Of a stretch of DNA of 64,000 nucleotides, positions 32,322-41,452 are shown piece after piece. The translations under genes and the position numbers were made by a program. The first letter of the stretch is position 1. Each line of letters starts with the position of its first letter. The DNA comes from Pedobacter yulinensis. GTDB lineage: Bacteria > Bacteroidota > Bacteroidia > Sphingobacteriales > Sphingobacteriaceae. A model generated the notes under the pieces. The model saw nothing but the letters and a program-made list of their open reading frames with translations, was not told the origin of the DNA and made no database searches. The DNA lies in assembly GCF_003029735.1 (NCBI RefSeq), contig NZ_KZ686268.1:372001-436000 (forward strand), in the 5' to 3' direction.

Positions 32322-33144
32322 CCTGAAGATATCTGTTATCACTGTAAACTATAACAATTGCGAGGGGCTACGCCGCACCATGGCCAGCGTGCAAGAACAG
32401 ACCTATGCAAACCTGGAATATATTGTCATTGACGGGGGCAGTACAGATGGCAGCGCCGAGGCGATCCCGCAGTCTGACCCGCAGCCACATTACTGGGTAA
32501 GCGAACAGGATGCCGGCATTTACCAGGCCATGAACAAAGGTATCAGGGCAAGTCATGGAAAGTACCTCCTGTTCCTGAACAGCGGCGATGTCTTCCACCG
32601 CCCGGATGTCGTGGAAAAAGCAGTGGCGGAGATGTCTGAAGGACTGGATATTTATTATGGAGATGCGCTTTATGACCATCACGGCCAACCCGAAACACGG
32701 ATTTACCCTGACCGATTGGATTTCGATTTTTTTTATGTGCAGAACCTGTCGCACCAGGCTACCTTTATTGCGAGATCGTTGTTTGACCGCATTTCTTTTT
32801 ATAATGAATCCTATCGCATTGTTTCTGATTGGGAATTTTTTTCGGTCGCGATCTGTAAACACCAGGCATCTTACAGGCACTTAGCATGGTTGATTACCAT
32901 TTACGACGTGAATGGCATTTCTTCAGATCAGGAAAATTACCCGACGATGAATGCCGAAAGGGACGCGGTTTTTGAAAGGCATTTCCAAAGTTTTGCAAGT
33001 AACTACAGTTATCTGCAGACGTTAAAATTCAAGAAGTTAGAGCAGTTTTTGTATATAAAAACATATCCCTTCAGTTATAAAGTCCTGAAAGCCTTCATGA
33101 ATTTCATTCTTTTGTTTCTCCCAAGATTCAGACGCCAAAGTTAG
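32314..33144 (+). CDS. Glycosyltransferase family 2 (WcaA-like)
   Basis: The 276-residue inverting GT-A enzyme has KISVITVNYNNCEGLRRTM at the start, VIDGGSTDGS, the VSEQDAGIYQAMNKGI block and FLNSGDVFHRPD, all typical of the GT2 subfamily related to colanic-acid WcaA/WcaE. There are no membrane helices; a hydrophobic C-terminal stretch (FILLFLPRF) may bind the membrane. Its ATG overlaps the preceding gene by 8 bp and its stop is 1 bp before the next start, so translation is tightly coupled. Confidence 0.9.
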   Translation: MNNLKISVITVNYNNCEGLRRTMASVQEQTYANLEYIVIDGGSTDGSAEAIPQSDPQPHYWVSEQDAGIYQAMNKGIRASHGKYLLFLNSGDVFHRPDVVEKAVAEMSEGLDIYYGDALYDHHGQPETRIYPDRLDFDFFYVQNLSHQATFIARSLFDRISFYNESYRIVSDWEFFSVAICKHQASYRHLAWLITIYDVNGISSDQENYPTMNAERDAVFERHFQSFASNYSYLQTLKFKKLEQFLYIKTYPFSYKVLKAFMNFILLFLPRFRRQS

Positions 33145-33145
33145 T

Positions 33146-34237
33146 ATGCTGGAAGTTTTATTTGATCACCAAATTTTTGCAGAACAGCGCTATGGTGGTA
33201 TCTCGCGGTACTTCAAACACCTCATGGGCGGTATTCAACGAACTGACGATGCAAGCTATAAACTGGGGGTGGCTCGATCAGATAATTTTTACATACAAGA
33301 CGAGCCGCAGTTGCTGCAATCTCGAATTTTTGACCCCTTATTTGGCAGCCAGGCGAGATTGCTAAAACGCAACAAGTCTTACGTGAAATACTTGCTGCGT
33401 CAAAACCGGTTCTCGGTATTCCACCCTACTTACTACGATCCCTATTTTTTAAAATACCTTAAAAAGCCATTTGTGCTTACGGTGCATGATATGACCTACG
33501 AAGCTTTGCCGCACCTCTTCCCGTCGAGCGACCCAACGCCTTATCACAAGCGGCTCGTCATGGAAAAGGCTGATAAGATCATTGCTATTTCCGGCTACAC
33601 CAAGTCAGATATCCTGAAGTATAGCGACGTACCCGAGCATAAAATCGAAGTCGTTTATCACGGGATCGATTCTTCAAGCCTCCAATATGCTTCTGTGAAC
33701 CAGCTGCCCGGAAAATACATCTTATTTGTAGGCGGCAGGTGGAGTTATAAAAACTTTTACCTTCTTGCGCATGCCTTCTCCGAGTTAAGCAAAACTGATC
33801 CAGAGCTACATCTGGTGCTTGCCGGCGGCGGGCCACTGAGTTTTGGTGAGACCGAATTTTTGAGGCGGCATCACATTTTAGCCAAAACATTGCACTTAAA
33901 CGCTACTGATCCCCAGCTGAACACCCTATATAAGCGGGCGATCTGTTTTGTTTATCCTTCTAAATATGAGGGGTTCGGGCTGCCTATTCTTGAGGCCTAC
34001 AAAAACAACTGCCCGGTGCTTCTGAACAACCACAGTTGTTTTCAGGAAATAGGGGCAGGTGCCGCTTTATATTTTGATGATGAATTACCCCATTCATTAG
34101 AGAACGAACTACAAAGAATGGTTAACGACGACGCGCTTCGGAATTCGCTGCGCTTAGCCGGTACGCAGCGGCTGACCGCGTTCCCAATTGAACGCTGCAT
34201 CAGCAAAACCCTTGACATTTACCGAACCTTAACTTAA
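33146..34237 (+). CDS. Glycosyltransferase family 4 (mannosyltransferase-like)
   Basis: The 363 residues begin LEVLFDHQIFAEQRYGGISRYF, a start shared with GT4 enzymes related to mannosyltransferase B (WbdB-like). The linker HDMTYEALPHLF, the VYHGID site, ILFVGGRWSYKNF and the donor pocket CFVYPSKYEGFGLPILEAYKNNCP (about 264-287) complete the GT-B fold. It probably adds a hexose to the growing glycan at the inner leaflet. The gene is 1 bp after the GT2 gene and 19 bp before the GT61 gene. Confidence 0.9.
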   Translation: MLEVLFDHQIFAEQRYGGISRYFKHLMGGIQRTDDASYKLGVARSDNFYIQDEPQLLQSRIFDPLFGSQARLLKRNKSYVKYLLRQNRFSVFHPTYYDPYFLKYLKKPFVLTVHDMTYEALPHLFPSSDPTPYHKRLVMEKADKIIAISGYTKSDILKYSDVPEHKIEVVYHGIDSSSLQYASVNQLPGKYILFVGGRWSYKNFYLLAHAFSELSKTDPELHLVLAGGGPLSFGETEFLRRHHILAKTLHLNATDPQLNTLYKRAICFVYPSKYEGFGLPILEAYKNNCPVLLNNHSCFQEIGAGAALYFDDELPHSLENELQRMVNDDALRNSLRLAGTQRLTAFPIERCISKTLDIYRTLT

Positions 34238-34256
34238 CAGCCCTAGAAACCTATCC

Positions 34257-35297
34257 ATGGAGCATATTTTAGACCGTTATACAATTACGCGAAGCATGCC
34301 CGCCAATTACAGGCCCGGCGACCTGGACTTTTGCCGAAAGGAATTTGCCTACGAAACTTACGATGTCGACCTGGTTAGTTTGAGACATTGTGTAGTCAAC
34401 AAAAAAGGGTTTGTTTATGAACGGGGCCGGTTTGAAATGAACAAGATCTCCCTCCTGGATGAACGCCGGTACACACATCTTTTTGGTAAGAAGCATTACG
34501 TAAAAAAGGTGCTATTCAAGCGAAAGCGCAAACTGCCGAAAGGAAAGTATTTGCTGGCATTCGATGAATGGACTTCAGAGCACTACCACTGGTTTTGTGA
34601 TTTTCTACCGCGCCTTTTCGTTATTCGTGATCGCTTGCCGGACTTTATCCTGCTTTTGCCCGATACAGCCTATGTCAGAAATACGGGTTTGCAGACACTC
34701 CAGTTCTTCGGCTTGGAACCTGCAGCCATTGAATTTATAGTTGAAGACGAACTTGTACAGGCTAACAACCTCTCGGTCGCTACACACGTTTGTTTAACTG
34801 GCTACATCAACGACCGGATCATGCAACAGATGCGGGAACTTATTGTGACGAAACTAGATATCAGCGAAGGTCTGGGCAGAAAGTTATATATAAGCAGGGA
34901 AAAAGCCCGGTACAGACGTGTGCTGAATGAAGTGGCAGTCCAGCAGGCCGTTCGGGAGATGGGTTATGAGGTTATTTCATACGAGGACCTGAACTGGGAA
35001 GAGCAAGTCAGGCTTACTGCATCTGCAGACAGCATTGTATCCATGCACGGCGCAGGCCTGGTCAATTCTTTGTTTATGCGACCCAATGGCTGCGTTCTCG
35101 AGTTCAGGAGAGACAAAATTTATCACAATCAATGTTACTGGCATTTAGCGGCATCGATTGGTCATAGGTACTTTTATCTTTTCGGAACTCCTGATCGCGA
35201 TGACCTGGTGCTTGAAGGTGGCGAAGGCTGTAACCTCACGATTGATACCGATAAGTTACAGGAATTGCTTCTTGTCATGGAGTCGCAGACGCGGTAG
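34257..35297 (+). CDS. Glycosyltransferase family 61 (DUF563)
   Basis: The 346 residues carry the GT61 core: EWTSEHYHWFCDFLPRLF, then RKLYISREKARYRRVLNE and the strong SMHGAGLVNSLFMRPNGCVLE block (about 261-281). GT61 enzymes include xylosyl- and arabinosyl-transferases of plants and many bacterial capsule/LPS enzymes. It is the last plus-strand gene of the cluster and ends 27 bp before the convergent acyltransferase stop. I see no terminator in that gap. Confidence 0.88.
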   Translation: MEHILDRYTITRSMPANYRPGDLDFCRKEFAYETYDVDLVSLRHCVVNKKGFVYERGRFEMNKISLLDERRYTHLFGKKHYVKKVLFKRKRKLPKGKYLLAFDEWTSEHYHWFCDFLPRLFVIRDRLPDFILLLPDTAYVRNTGLQTLQFFGLEPAAIEFIVEDELVQANNLSVATHVCLTGYINDRIMQQMRELIVTKLDISEGLGRKLYISREKARYRRVLNEVAVQQAVREMGYEVISYEDLNWEEQVRLTASADSIVSMHGAGLVNSLFMRPNGCVLEFRRDKIYHNQCYWHLAASIGHRYFYLFGTPDRDDLVLEGGEGCNLTIDTDKLQELLLVMESQTR

Positions 35298-35323
35298 CAG
35301 TAACGTCCAGTTCGTGCCAGCGA

Positions 35324-36421
35324 CTATCTGCCGATTAATCCCCTTAATGGGCTCCTGGCTATCAATTTTACAAGCGCAAACGTAGTTAGATAGACCACCA
35401 CAAATTTCCCGACAGAACTTAGGATAATTTCGATAAGCGACAGGTCCTGTACATTTAACAGACCCAGCGGCCTGAGCAGCTCAGGAAGAAAATTATAGAC
35501 CAGAATGTAATGGATCAGGTATATACCAAAAGTGGTATCTCTGGGCTGGAAGAACCGGGTAAACGGAATCGACCTGATCTTTAATAGCCAGAAGACGGCG
35601 CAAAGCGAATAAAGAAGGTTGCTCAGACGAAGCGTATTGAACGGATCTTCGACTTGCTGCGCATACAGTACCTGGATCTCATAGACAGACAGATAAAAGG
35701 TTCCAGCAAAAAGCAGGACAAAAACGAGGTGTGGAACCCTGTCTAACAGTATTGACACCTGTTCCCAGTTCCGGTGCAGGCAGGCGCCCAGCCAGAGAAA
35801 AAATACAAATCCAAAGATTGCTGTCGTATGTACAGGGAAGAACCAGAGCAAGTGGATGTTAAACGCATAAACGAGGGTCACAAGCAGCAGGACCAGGCCG
35901 AGCCACCACGAGTATAAAAAACGGCGAAAAAGCAGCAATGTGCCGATGCACACCAGGAAATTGATGATGAACCAGTAATTCGTAAAGAGGTAAACCCTTT
36001 GTACTGTCTGGGCGAGGGTTTCGCCGAGGGAAAAACCAGCAGACTTGTGTTCAATAATCCAGGTCTTCAAGAACATGGCGCCTACAAACAAAAGCGACCA
36101 GAACAACCAGGGCTTGATTGTCGTCTGCAACCTTCGTCTGAAGTATTCCCAGGGTGTATAGGTGAAAAATTTCTCTCCGAGAAGAAATCCAGCAAGCATA
36201 AAAAAAGCTACAGTGCCGAACTTGGGAAACTGGATAAGCGATACATAGGTAGCAAGACGTGGCGTAAACGTGTCAAAAAGATAAGTTCCCGCATAGGTAC
36301 AATGTTCAAAGACAATCCCCATCATCGCTAGACAGCGGATGCTATCAACAAATGGGAAATTTGCTGTTTTCAAATTTTTCGTGATACCCTCTTTTTCCAC
36401 CGTAATGGCTAAGATCGACAA
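35324..36421 (-). CDS. Acyltransferase-3 family membrane protein (OafA-like)
   Basis: Ten or so hydrophobic helices in 365 residues. Conserved motifs: FVDSIRCLAMMGIVFEHC near the N-terminus (the R and His of the R-x10-H motif), FGTVAFFMLAGFLLGEKFF, and RRLQTTIKPWLFWSL. The family acetylates or otherwise acylates sugars of LPS, peptidoglycan or macrolides, and here probably decorates the glycan built by the adjoining genes. There is no ATG before residue 27; translation is likely from TTG (36421) or GTG (36400), so the start is uncertain. Convergent to the GT61 gene. Confidence 0.85.
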   Translation of the reverse strand: MSILAITVEKEGITKNLKTANFPFVDSIRCLAMMGIVFEHCTYAGTYLFDTFTPRLATYVSLIQFPKFGTVAFFMLAGFLLGEKFFTYTPWEYFRRRLQTTIKPWLFWSLLFVGAMFLKTWIIEHKSAGFSLGETLAQTVQRVYLFTNYWFIINFLVCIGTLLLFRRFLYSWWLGLVLLLVTLVYAFNIHLLWFFPVHTTAIFGFVFFLWLGACLHRNWEQVSILLDRVPHLVFVLLFAGTFYLSVYEIQVLYAQQVEDPFNTLRLSNLLYSLCAVFWLLKIRSIPFTRFFQPRDTTFGIYLIHYILVYNFLPELLRPLGLLNVQDLSLIEIILSSVGKFVVVYLTTFALVKLIARSPLRGLIGR

Positions 36422-36653
36422 AAAGCCGGTTTATTCAAACATTATAAATATTCCGAGTACCTGGTTGGTGTGGGCAGCATATTGCAAATCAATACGATTT
36501 CAGTACAGCAGATCTGATTAAAGAGGAAAAGCGGCTATGCCGCTTTTCCTGGTAATGATTGGAAATCTCTAATTTTTCGTGCGGGTTACATGCTCCGGTT
36601 TTTTGGCCATCAACATCTGCTTCGAACATGTGGACTTCTTACATAACCGACAG
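36422..36653. other. Intergenic region between acyltransferase and MACPF gene
   Basis: 232 bp, AT-rich. It contains the hairpin at 36524-36550 and nothing else I can support; short frames lack credible starts or context. Confidence 0.4.
36524..36550 (-). terminator. Terminator-like hairpin downstream of the MACPF gene
   Basis: AGGAAAAGCGGC / GCCGCTTTTCCT, a perfect 12-bp stem with a 3-base loop; on the minus strand it is followed by CTTTAATC. The core is the same as in the hairpin at 38430-38462 on the other side of the MACPF gene. Confidence 0.65.
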
Positions 36654-38078
36654 TTAATTTGGATAAGCATAGAAAGGAGTGCCCGCAGATTGCCAACCAG
36701 GCCAATTGAGGGTTTCTGTAGGATGATTTGAATAGTTATGGTTGTATACGCCAGAATGATAAAATTCATACACAGGAATCGTGCCGGCCACCTGAGACGG
36801 GCTGGCGTAGAAATTTACGCCATCGTAGCTGTACCCAGCCCAACCCGGCGAGGGGTTTGTTGTTAAAGCCCTATCGTCCAGATTCCTATTATAGAACTGA
36901 TAGACAGGCACGGTTCCTGGCACTTGTACGGCATATGCTTTAAATCTCTGGGCGTTGTACTGATAAGGCGCATATTTCGATTGGAACGCCTGCGGTGCCT
37001 CGAGACTATAAGCGTGCTTGCCTGTCTGAGCATTGTAATACTCATAAACCGGCACTGGAACTTCGGTTATCTGAACTTCATTATCGGCATAATACTGTAA
37101 GATATAATTTCTCAAAGCCTCACGTCTTACCGGGTCAGCAACAAGCAGGTAAATGGGCAATAACCCATCTGTGCCGATATCAATCATTTGCGAATTGGCT
37201 GGGGTAACTGTAGCCTGCCACGGAGCTACATTTATTACCGGCAAAGAATTTCCAAGCGGAATTGTGCCAAGCAGAGAGACCGTGTTATCTCCCCCATAAG
37301 CTTTATAGGAAAGCGAATTGTCGAAAGTGGTATTTACATCGTTAAAGTTGTAATTGATCCCGGTGTTCACGTTGAAGATTCCTTCTATCCCTGCTGCCAA
37401 TGCTGCGGTTGCTGCGCGTTCTCTTGTAGAACTGGAACTCTGGCCTTGGTATTTAAATTCCAGTTTGCCACCCAAGATGACATCCGTCAGCACGTGAGTT
37501 CCGTAAAACTGAACAATCTGAGCAGGGGCTAAATTTTGAATGTTGTAAGCAAAATTGGGATCGAGGTAATTCTGAAGAAAACTTGCATCCGCGACAAAAT
37601 TCAGTCGCTTTTGTTTAATAACCAGATTGAGTGTTCCATACTGGTATTTCGACGAGAATGCATCAGTGTTGGTAAATGTCGAAGTTATGGTGGACTTAAA
37701 CAGCTTTAGACCCAGAACCTTGATATCAAGCCCGCCGCCGAAGGTATTTACCATTTTTTCCGACCAGGTTCGCGCATTTTCCCCAACCTGATAATACAGG
37801 TATTGACTGGATGACTGGTCCACACCTACGCGGGTTGGATAGTCAGTTTTGAGGCGTTCAACATCAATAATTTTAGCCTTGTGAGAGTCATTACTTCCAT
37901 ACATTTCTGTCACATTATAACCGAAACCTAACACGTCCCAAAGCTGGTCGCGCGAAGTTGTCGGTGTGGCCATCGGTTGTTTTGACCCGTGTACAGATTC
38001 GAGGGGACGTAGGTCGGATTTGTTACATCCAATTAAGACGAGCAGGAGCATCGCCAGGTAATAAGGATTACGTTTCAT
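36654..38078 (-). CDS. MACPF-domain lipoprotein with C-terminal DUF5648-type repeats
   Basis: A 474-residue lipoprotein (lipobox LVLIGC, C18). Residues about 45-335 form a membrane-attack-complex/perforin domain, recognised by the signature YGTHVLTDVILGG (192-204) and the flanking amphipathic stretches, for example the small-residue segment TAALAAGIEGIFNV (223-236). Residues 341-474 are three repeats, each opening with a PVYxFY motif (PVYEYYNAQTGKHAY at 343, PVYQFYN at 391, PVYEFYH at 435), like DUF5648 modules thought to bind sugars. MACPF lipoproteins of gut Bacteroides (BSAPs) are secreted pore-formers that kill related strains through an OMP or LPS receptor. A toxin role here is inferred; the gene looks A+T-richer than its neighbours. 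Confidence 0.85.
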   Translation of the reverse strand: MKRNPYYLAMLLLVLIGCNKSDLRPLESVHGSKQPMATPTTSRDQLWDVLGFGYNVTEMYGSNDSHKAKIIDVERLKTDYPTRVGVDQSSSQYLYYQVGENARTWSEKMVNTFGGGLDIKVLGLKLFKSTITSTFTNTDAFSSKYQYGTLNLVIKQKRLNFVADASFLQNYLDPNFAYNIQNLAPAQIVQFYGTHVLTDVILGGKLEFKYQGQSSSSTRERAATAALAAGIEGIFNVNTGINYNFNDVNTTFDNSLSYKAYGGDNTVSLLGTIPLGNSLPVINVAPWQATVTPANSQMIDIGTDGLLPIYLLVADPVRREALRNYILQYYADNEVQITEVPVPVYEYYNAQTGKHAYSLEAPQAFQSKYAPYQYNAQRFKAYAVQVPGTVPVYQFYNRNLDDRALTTNPSPGWAGYSYDGVNFYASPSQVAGTIPVYEFYHSGVYNHNYSNHPTETLNWPGWQSAGTPFYAYPN

Positions 38079-38429
38079 ATAATTGATTTAGGGGGTTACA
38101 ACCGGGTATGGTTTATTAGCTGCTGTTATTAAGTCAAGCGAAATTTATTGTACGCTCTTTCCGCAGCCGCGAACTGATGCTACACTTGCGTGGATTCCAG
38201 TATAGAGGTCCTGCAAACGTGTAATTGATGATAGATAAGTGAGGATTGATGAGAGTAAACCGAGCCTGCGGAAAAGCGGAGTATAAACTCCGCGAAAGCG
38301 AGGAGAGTGCATAATTAGAGATTGATTGGAACAAAAATAATCAGATGTGTTGAGCTGGCAAAACAAGATACCCGTTCATTTCATTCAGTTGAAAGGCTGA
38401 AATGCTTTATGCTAGCACCACCTCCAAAA
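38079..38429. other. Gene-free region with a REP-like structured element
   Basis: This stretch separates the MACPF gene from the infB terminator. 38157-38324 holds a cluster of inverted repeats (see next entry). The remainder is AT-rich, with no consensus promoter except a TAAATTTC near-match about 65 bp upstream of the MACPF start. Confidence 0.5.
38157..38324. repeat. Candidate REP-like or structured RNA element
   Basis: CTTTCCGCAG (38157-38166) can pair with CTGCGGAAA (38266-38274) across 99 bases. Next to it are two overlapping hairpins that exclude each other: GCGGAGT/ACTCCGC (38276-38293, loop ATAA) and CTCC-GC-GAAA-GC-GGAG (GNRA loop, 38288-38305). The pattern of short GC-rich hairpins in an intergenic gap resembles REP sequences mobilised by RAYT transposases, but a structured RNA is also possible. 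Only one copy is seen in the window. Confidence 0.4.
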
Positions 38430-38462
38430 AATAGAAAAGCGGCTTATCGCCGCTTTTCTATT
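38430..38462 (-). terminator. Terminator of the rimP-nusA-infB operon
   Basis: A perfect 14-bp stem (AATAGAAAAGCGGC / GCCGCTTTTCTATT) with a 5-base loop, followed on the minus strand by TTTT, 16 bp after the infB stop. Confidence 0.92.
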
Positions 38463-38478
38463 TTAAATAAAAGGCTGA

Positions 38479-41364
38479 TTACAACCTTCTTTTTACTTCT
38501 ACCTGTTCGTAAGCTTCCACGATGTCGCCTACTTCGATGTTGTTGAAATTCTGGATGTTCAGACCACACTCGTAGCCTTGAGCAACCTCTTTCACATCGT
38601 CTTTATAACGTTTTAACGAAGCCAGTTCGCCGGTGTAAACAACTACACCATCACGCACGATCCGAATTTTACTATTCCTGGTGATCTTACCGTCGAGAAC
38701 CATACAGCCTGCAATCGTGCCAACTTTAGAAATCTTGAAGGTTTCCCTGATCTCAACATTCGCCGTGATCTTCTCTTCGAACTCAGGTGCGAGCATGCCT
38801 TCCATCGCTGATTTGATCTCGTTGATCGCGTCGTAGATGATCGAATACAAACGGATATCGATCTGCTCTGCTTCGGCAAGTTTCCTTGCGCTCGTTGACG
38901 GGCGGACCTGGAAACCGATGATGATTGCGTCAGAAGCTGAAGCCAGCAATACATCTGATTCAGAGATCTGCCCAACGCCTTTGCTGATAATGTTCACCTG
39001 AATTTCTTCGGTAGAGAGTTTCAGCAGGGAGTCTGAAAGGGCTTCAATTGAACCATCCACGTCACCTTTAACAATGATGTTCAGTTCCTTGAAGTTGCCG
39101 ATTGCCAAACGACGGCCGATCTCATCAAGCGTAATGTGTTTCTGCGTGCGCAGTCCCTGCTCGCGCTGAAGCTGCATCCGTTTGTTTGCAATATCACGTG
39201 CTTCGCTCTCCGATTCGAGTGCATTGAAGCGGTCGCCGGCTGTTGGCGCGCCCTGCATGCCAAGAACCTGTACCGGGATAGACGGACCGGCTTTGTCTAC
39301 CTTCTGCCCGCGCTCATTAAACAAAGCTTTTACGCGTCCGCTGTAGCTGCCGGCAAGGATCGGATCGCCTACATGGAGCGTACCTGCCTGTACCAGCACC
39401 GTCGTTACAATACCGCGGCCTTTGTCAAGCGCCGCCTCAATCACCGTACCTACGGCACGTTTGTTCGGATTGGCTTTCAGCTCAAGCAATTCGGCTTCAA
39501 GCAATACTTTGTCAAGCAACAGGTCTACATTCAGACCACTTTTGCTCGATATTTCCTGCGACTGGAATTTACCGCCCCAATCTTCAACCAGGATATTCAT
39601 GACTGAGAGCTGCTCCCTGATCTTGTCAGAGTTGGCTCCCGGTTTGTCAACTTTTGTAAAGGCAAAGACCAAAGGAACGCCTGCAGCCTGTGCGTGGTTT
39701 ATCGCCTCGCGGGTTTGCGGCATCACCGCATCATCTGCTGCAATAACGATGATGGCAATATCGGCTGCCTTGGCACCACGGGCACGCATCGCTGTAAAAG
39801 CTTCGTGACCAGGTGTATCCAGGAAAGTAACCTTTTTGCCCGAGGTGGTTGTTACCTGGTAAGCACCAATGTGCTGGGTGATACCACCGGCCTCACCGGC
39901 TACAACATTCGCTTTACGGATGTAATCAAGCAACGAGGTTTTACCGTGGTCAACGTGACCCATAATGGTTACAACCGGTGCTCTTGGTTCCAGCGCTTCG
40001 TCTGAATCCTCCTCCTCGATGATGCTTTCTTCCTCATCTTCCGGTTTCACAAACTGAATCTCGTAACCAAACTCATCGGCTACGATCGTCAGCGTTTCGG
40101 CATCGAGACGCTGGTTAATCGACACAAACATGCCCAGGCTCATACAGGTAGCGATGATCTTTGTCACCGGGACATCCATCATGCTCGCCAGTTCGTTCGC
40201 CGTTACGAATTCAGTTACCCGCAATACTTTCGATTGCAGTTCCTGCTCCATTGCCGCTTCTTCGGCCGAGAGCGCCACATCATCACGTTTCTGACGGCGC
40301 AATTTTGCACGCTGTGCAAACTTGCCCGACTTACCGGCACCGCTCAGGCGGGCCAGCGTAGCTTTGATCTGGTCTTGTATTTCCTTTTCTGTAGGTTCTT
40401 CTTTTGGTGCTCCGGGAGCCGCATTGCGGTTCCTGAAGTCATTGCGCTGACCCTGTCCCGGACGGTTGTTTCCTTGTCCTGGACGGTTGTTGCCTGGACC
40501 CGGACGCTGTCCGGCACCCTGCGGCTGACCTTGGCCGGGCTGCCCACCCTGACCCGGTGCTCCAGGTGTCTTTTTGCGTTTGCGTTTGCGCTTCGCATCT
40601 GCGCTCTCATTTGAAGAGGCAACAGGATTGCGGCGGTCTGGGGTGGTCGGCAAGGTAATCTTACCTACGATATTCGGACCCGAAAGCCTTACTGAACGGG
40701 CTTTGATCACATCTGGTTCGGCAGCCTTTGCAGGCTCAGGAGCAGGCGTAACCGCTGGTTCAGGCTTCTTGACTTCTTCCTTAGGCTCTTCTTTTGCTAC
40801 CACAGGCTGTGGTGCAGGCGCAGGCGCAGGTGTCACTGCTACCGGAGGTTCCGGTTTTGGCTGCTCCTGTTCTTTGACCGGCGCAGGCGCAGTTTCTGCA
40901 GGCTCCTCTTTTTTAGCAACGCGGTTTTTAGGGTTCAGATCATTCAGATCGATCTTTCCTACGACTTTAACCCCAGGCAAGCCTGTCTCAGGGCTTTCGG
41001 CCGGTGCTGTGGGTTTGGGAGTTTCTGCCGGTGTGCTGGGCTGATTGAAACTGTGCACATTTTTGATCAGGATTTCGCCCTGGTCATCGTCCCTGTTTCT
41101 TCTCGGCGGCTCTGGCTGCCTCTCGGCTGCCTCCGGCTCGTCACGACGAATTTTGCCAATAACTATTTGCTTCGCTTCTTCTCTAACTATTTTGTCTCCC
41201 TGATACTCTTTCAACAAAGCATCATACATCTCCCTGGATAGTTTGGTCGTTGGTTTGTTCTCTATGGAATAACCTTTATGCGCCAAAAAATCCACGGCAG
41301 TAGCGATACCAATGTTTAGTTCTTTAACTGCTTTAAATAAAATTATAGGCTTGTCGTCTGACAT
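38479..41364 (-). CDS. infB: Translation initiation factor IF-2
   Basis: GTPase that places initiator tRNA on the 30S subunit and promotes subunit joining. The 961 residues include an N-terminal IF2_N helix ([24 protein letters not shown]), a long Pro/Ala/Glu/Gly-rich disordered part (about 75-330) with GNNRPGQ repeats, a second IF2_N module (about 375-430), the G domain with GHVDHGKT (469-476), [11 protein letters not shown] and TKVDK, and the C-terminal beta-barrel domains. It is the third gene of the rimP-nusA-infB operon and also has a -7 box of its own. Its start is preceded by AAGGAGA, a real Shine-Dalgarno sequence, unusual in this phylum. Confidence 0.97.
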   Translation of the reverse strand: MSDDKPIILFKAVKELNIGIATAVDFLAHKGYSIENKPTTKLSREMYDALLKEYQGDKIVREEAKQIVIGKIRRDEPEAAERQPEPPRRNRDDDQGEILIKNVHSFNQPSTPAETPKPTAPAESPETGLPGVKVVGKIDLNDLNPKNRVAKKEEPAETAPAPVKEQEQPKPEPPVAVTPAPAPAPQPVVAKEEPKEEVKKPEPAVTPAPEPAKAAEPDVIKARSVRLSGPNIVGKITLPTTPDRRNPVASSNESADAKRKRKRKKTPGAPGQGGQPGQGQPQGAGQRPGPGNNRPGQGNNRPGQGQRNDFRNRNAAPGAPKEEPTEKEIQDQIKATLARLSGAGKSGKFAQRAKLRRQKRDDVALSAEEAAMEQELQSKVLRVTEFVTANELASMMDVPVTKIIATCMSLGMFVSINQRLDAETLTIVADEFGYEIQFVKPEDEEESIIEEEDSDEALEPRAPVVTIMGHVDHGKTSLLDYIRKANVVAGEAGGITQHIGAYQVTTTSGKKVTFLDTPGHEAFTAMRARGAKAADIAIIVIAADDAVMPQTREAINHAQAAGVPLVFAFTKVDKPGANSDKIREQLSVMNILVEDWGGKFQSQEISSKSGLNVDLLLDKVLLEAELLELKANPNKRAVGTVIEAALDKGRGIVTTVLVQAGTLHVGDPILAGSYSGRVKALFNERGQKVDKAGPSIPVQVLGMQGAPTAGDRFNALESESEARDIANKRMQLQREQGLRTQKHITLDEIGRRLAIGNFKELNIIVKGDVDGSIEALSDSLLKLSTEEIQVNIISKGVGQISESDVLLASASDAIIIGFQVRPSTSARKLAEAEQIDIRLYSIIYDAINEIKSAMEGMLAPEFEEKITANVEIRETFKISKVGTIAGCMVLDGKITRNSKIRIVRDGVVVYTGELASLKRYKDDVKEVAQGYECGLNIQNFNNIEVGDIVEAYEQVEVKRRL

Positions 41365-41367
41365 TTA

Positions 41368-41398
41368 TCTCCTTTTTTTCTAATTACATACAAAAGTA
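41368..41398 (-). promoter_or_regulatory. Internal promoter and Shine-Dalgarno of infB
   Basis: The minus strand carries TACTTTTG (41391-41398), an exact TAnnTTTG match, then about 20 bases to AAGGAGA (41368-41374) just ahead of the ATG at 41364. Most other genes here have no such purine-rich site. Confidence 0.55.
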
Positions 41399-41452
41399 AT
41401 GTTTTATTGGCAGACTAACGAAGTTTTGAAAAATCGGATAGTCGCCTCAACA

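Noticed and set aside
38134-38366. Small proteins encoded in the gap between the MACPF gene and infB
   Set aside because: The frames are made of the inverted repeats themselves (for example a segment reading SPRFRGVYTPLFRR) and have no promoter; a repeat element explains them better.
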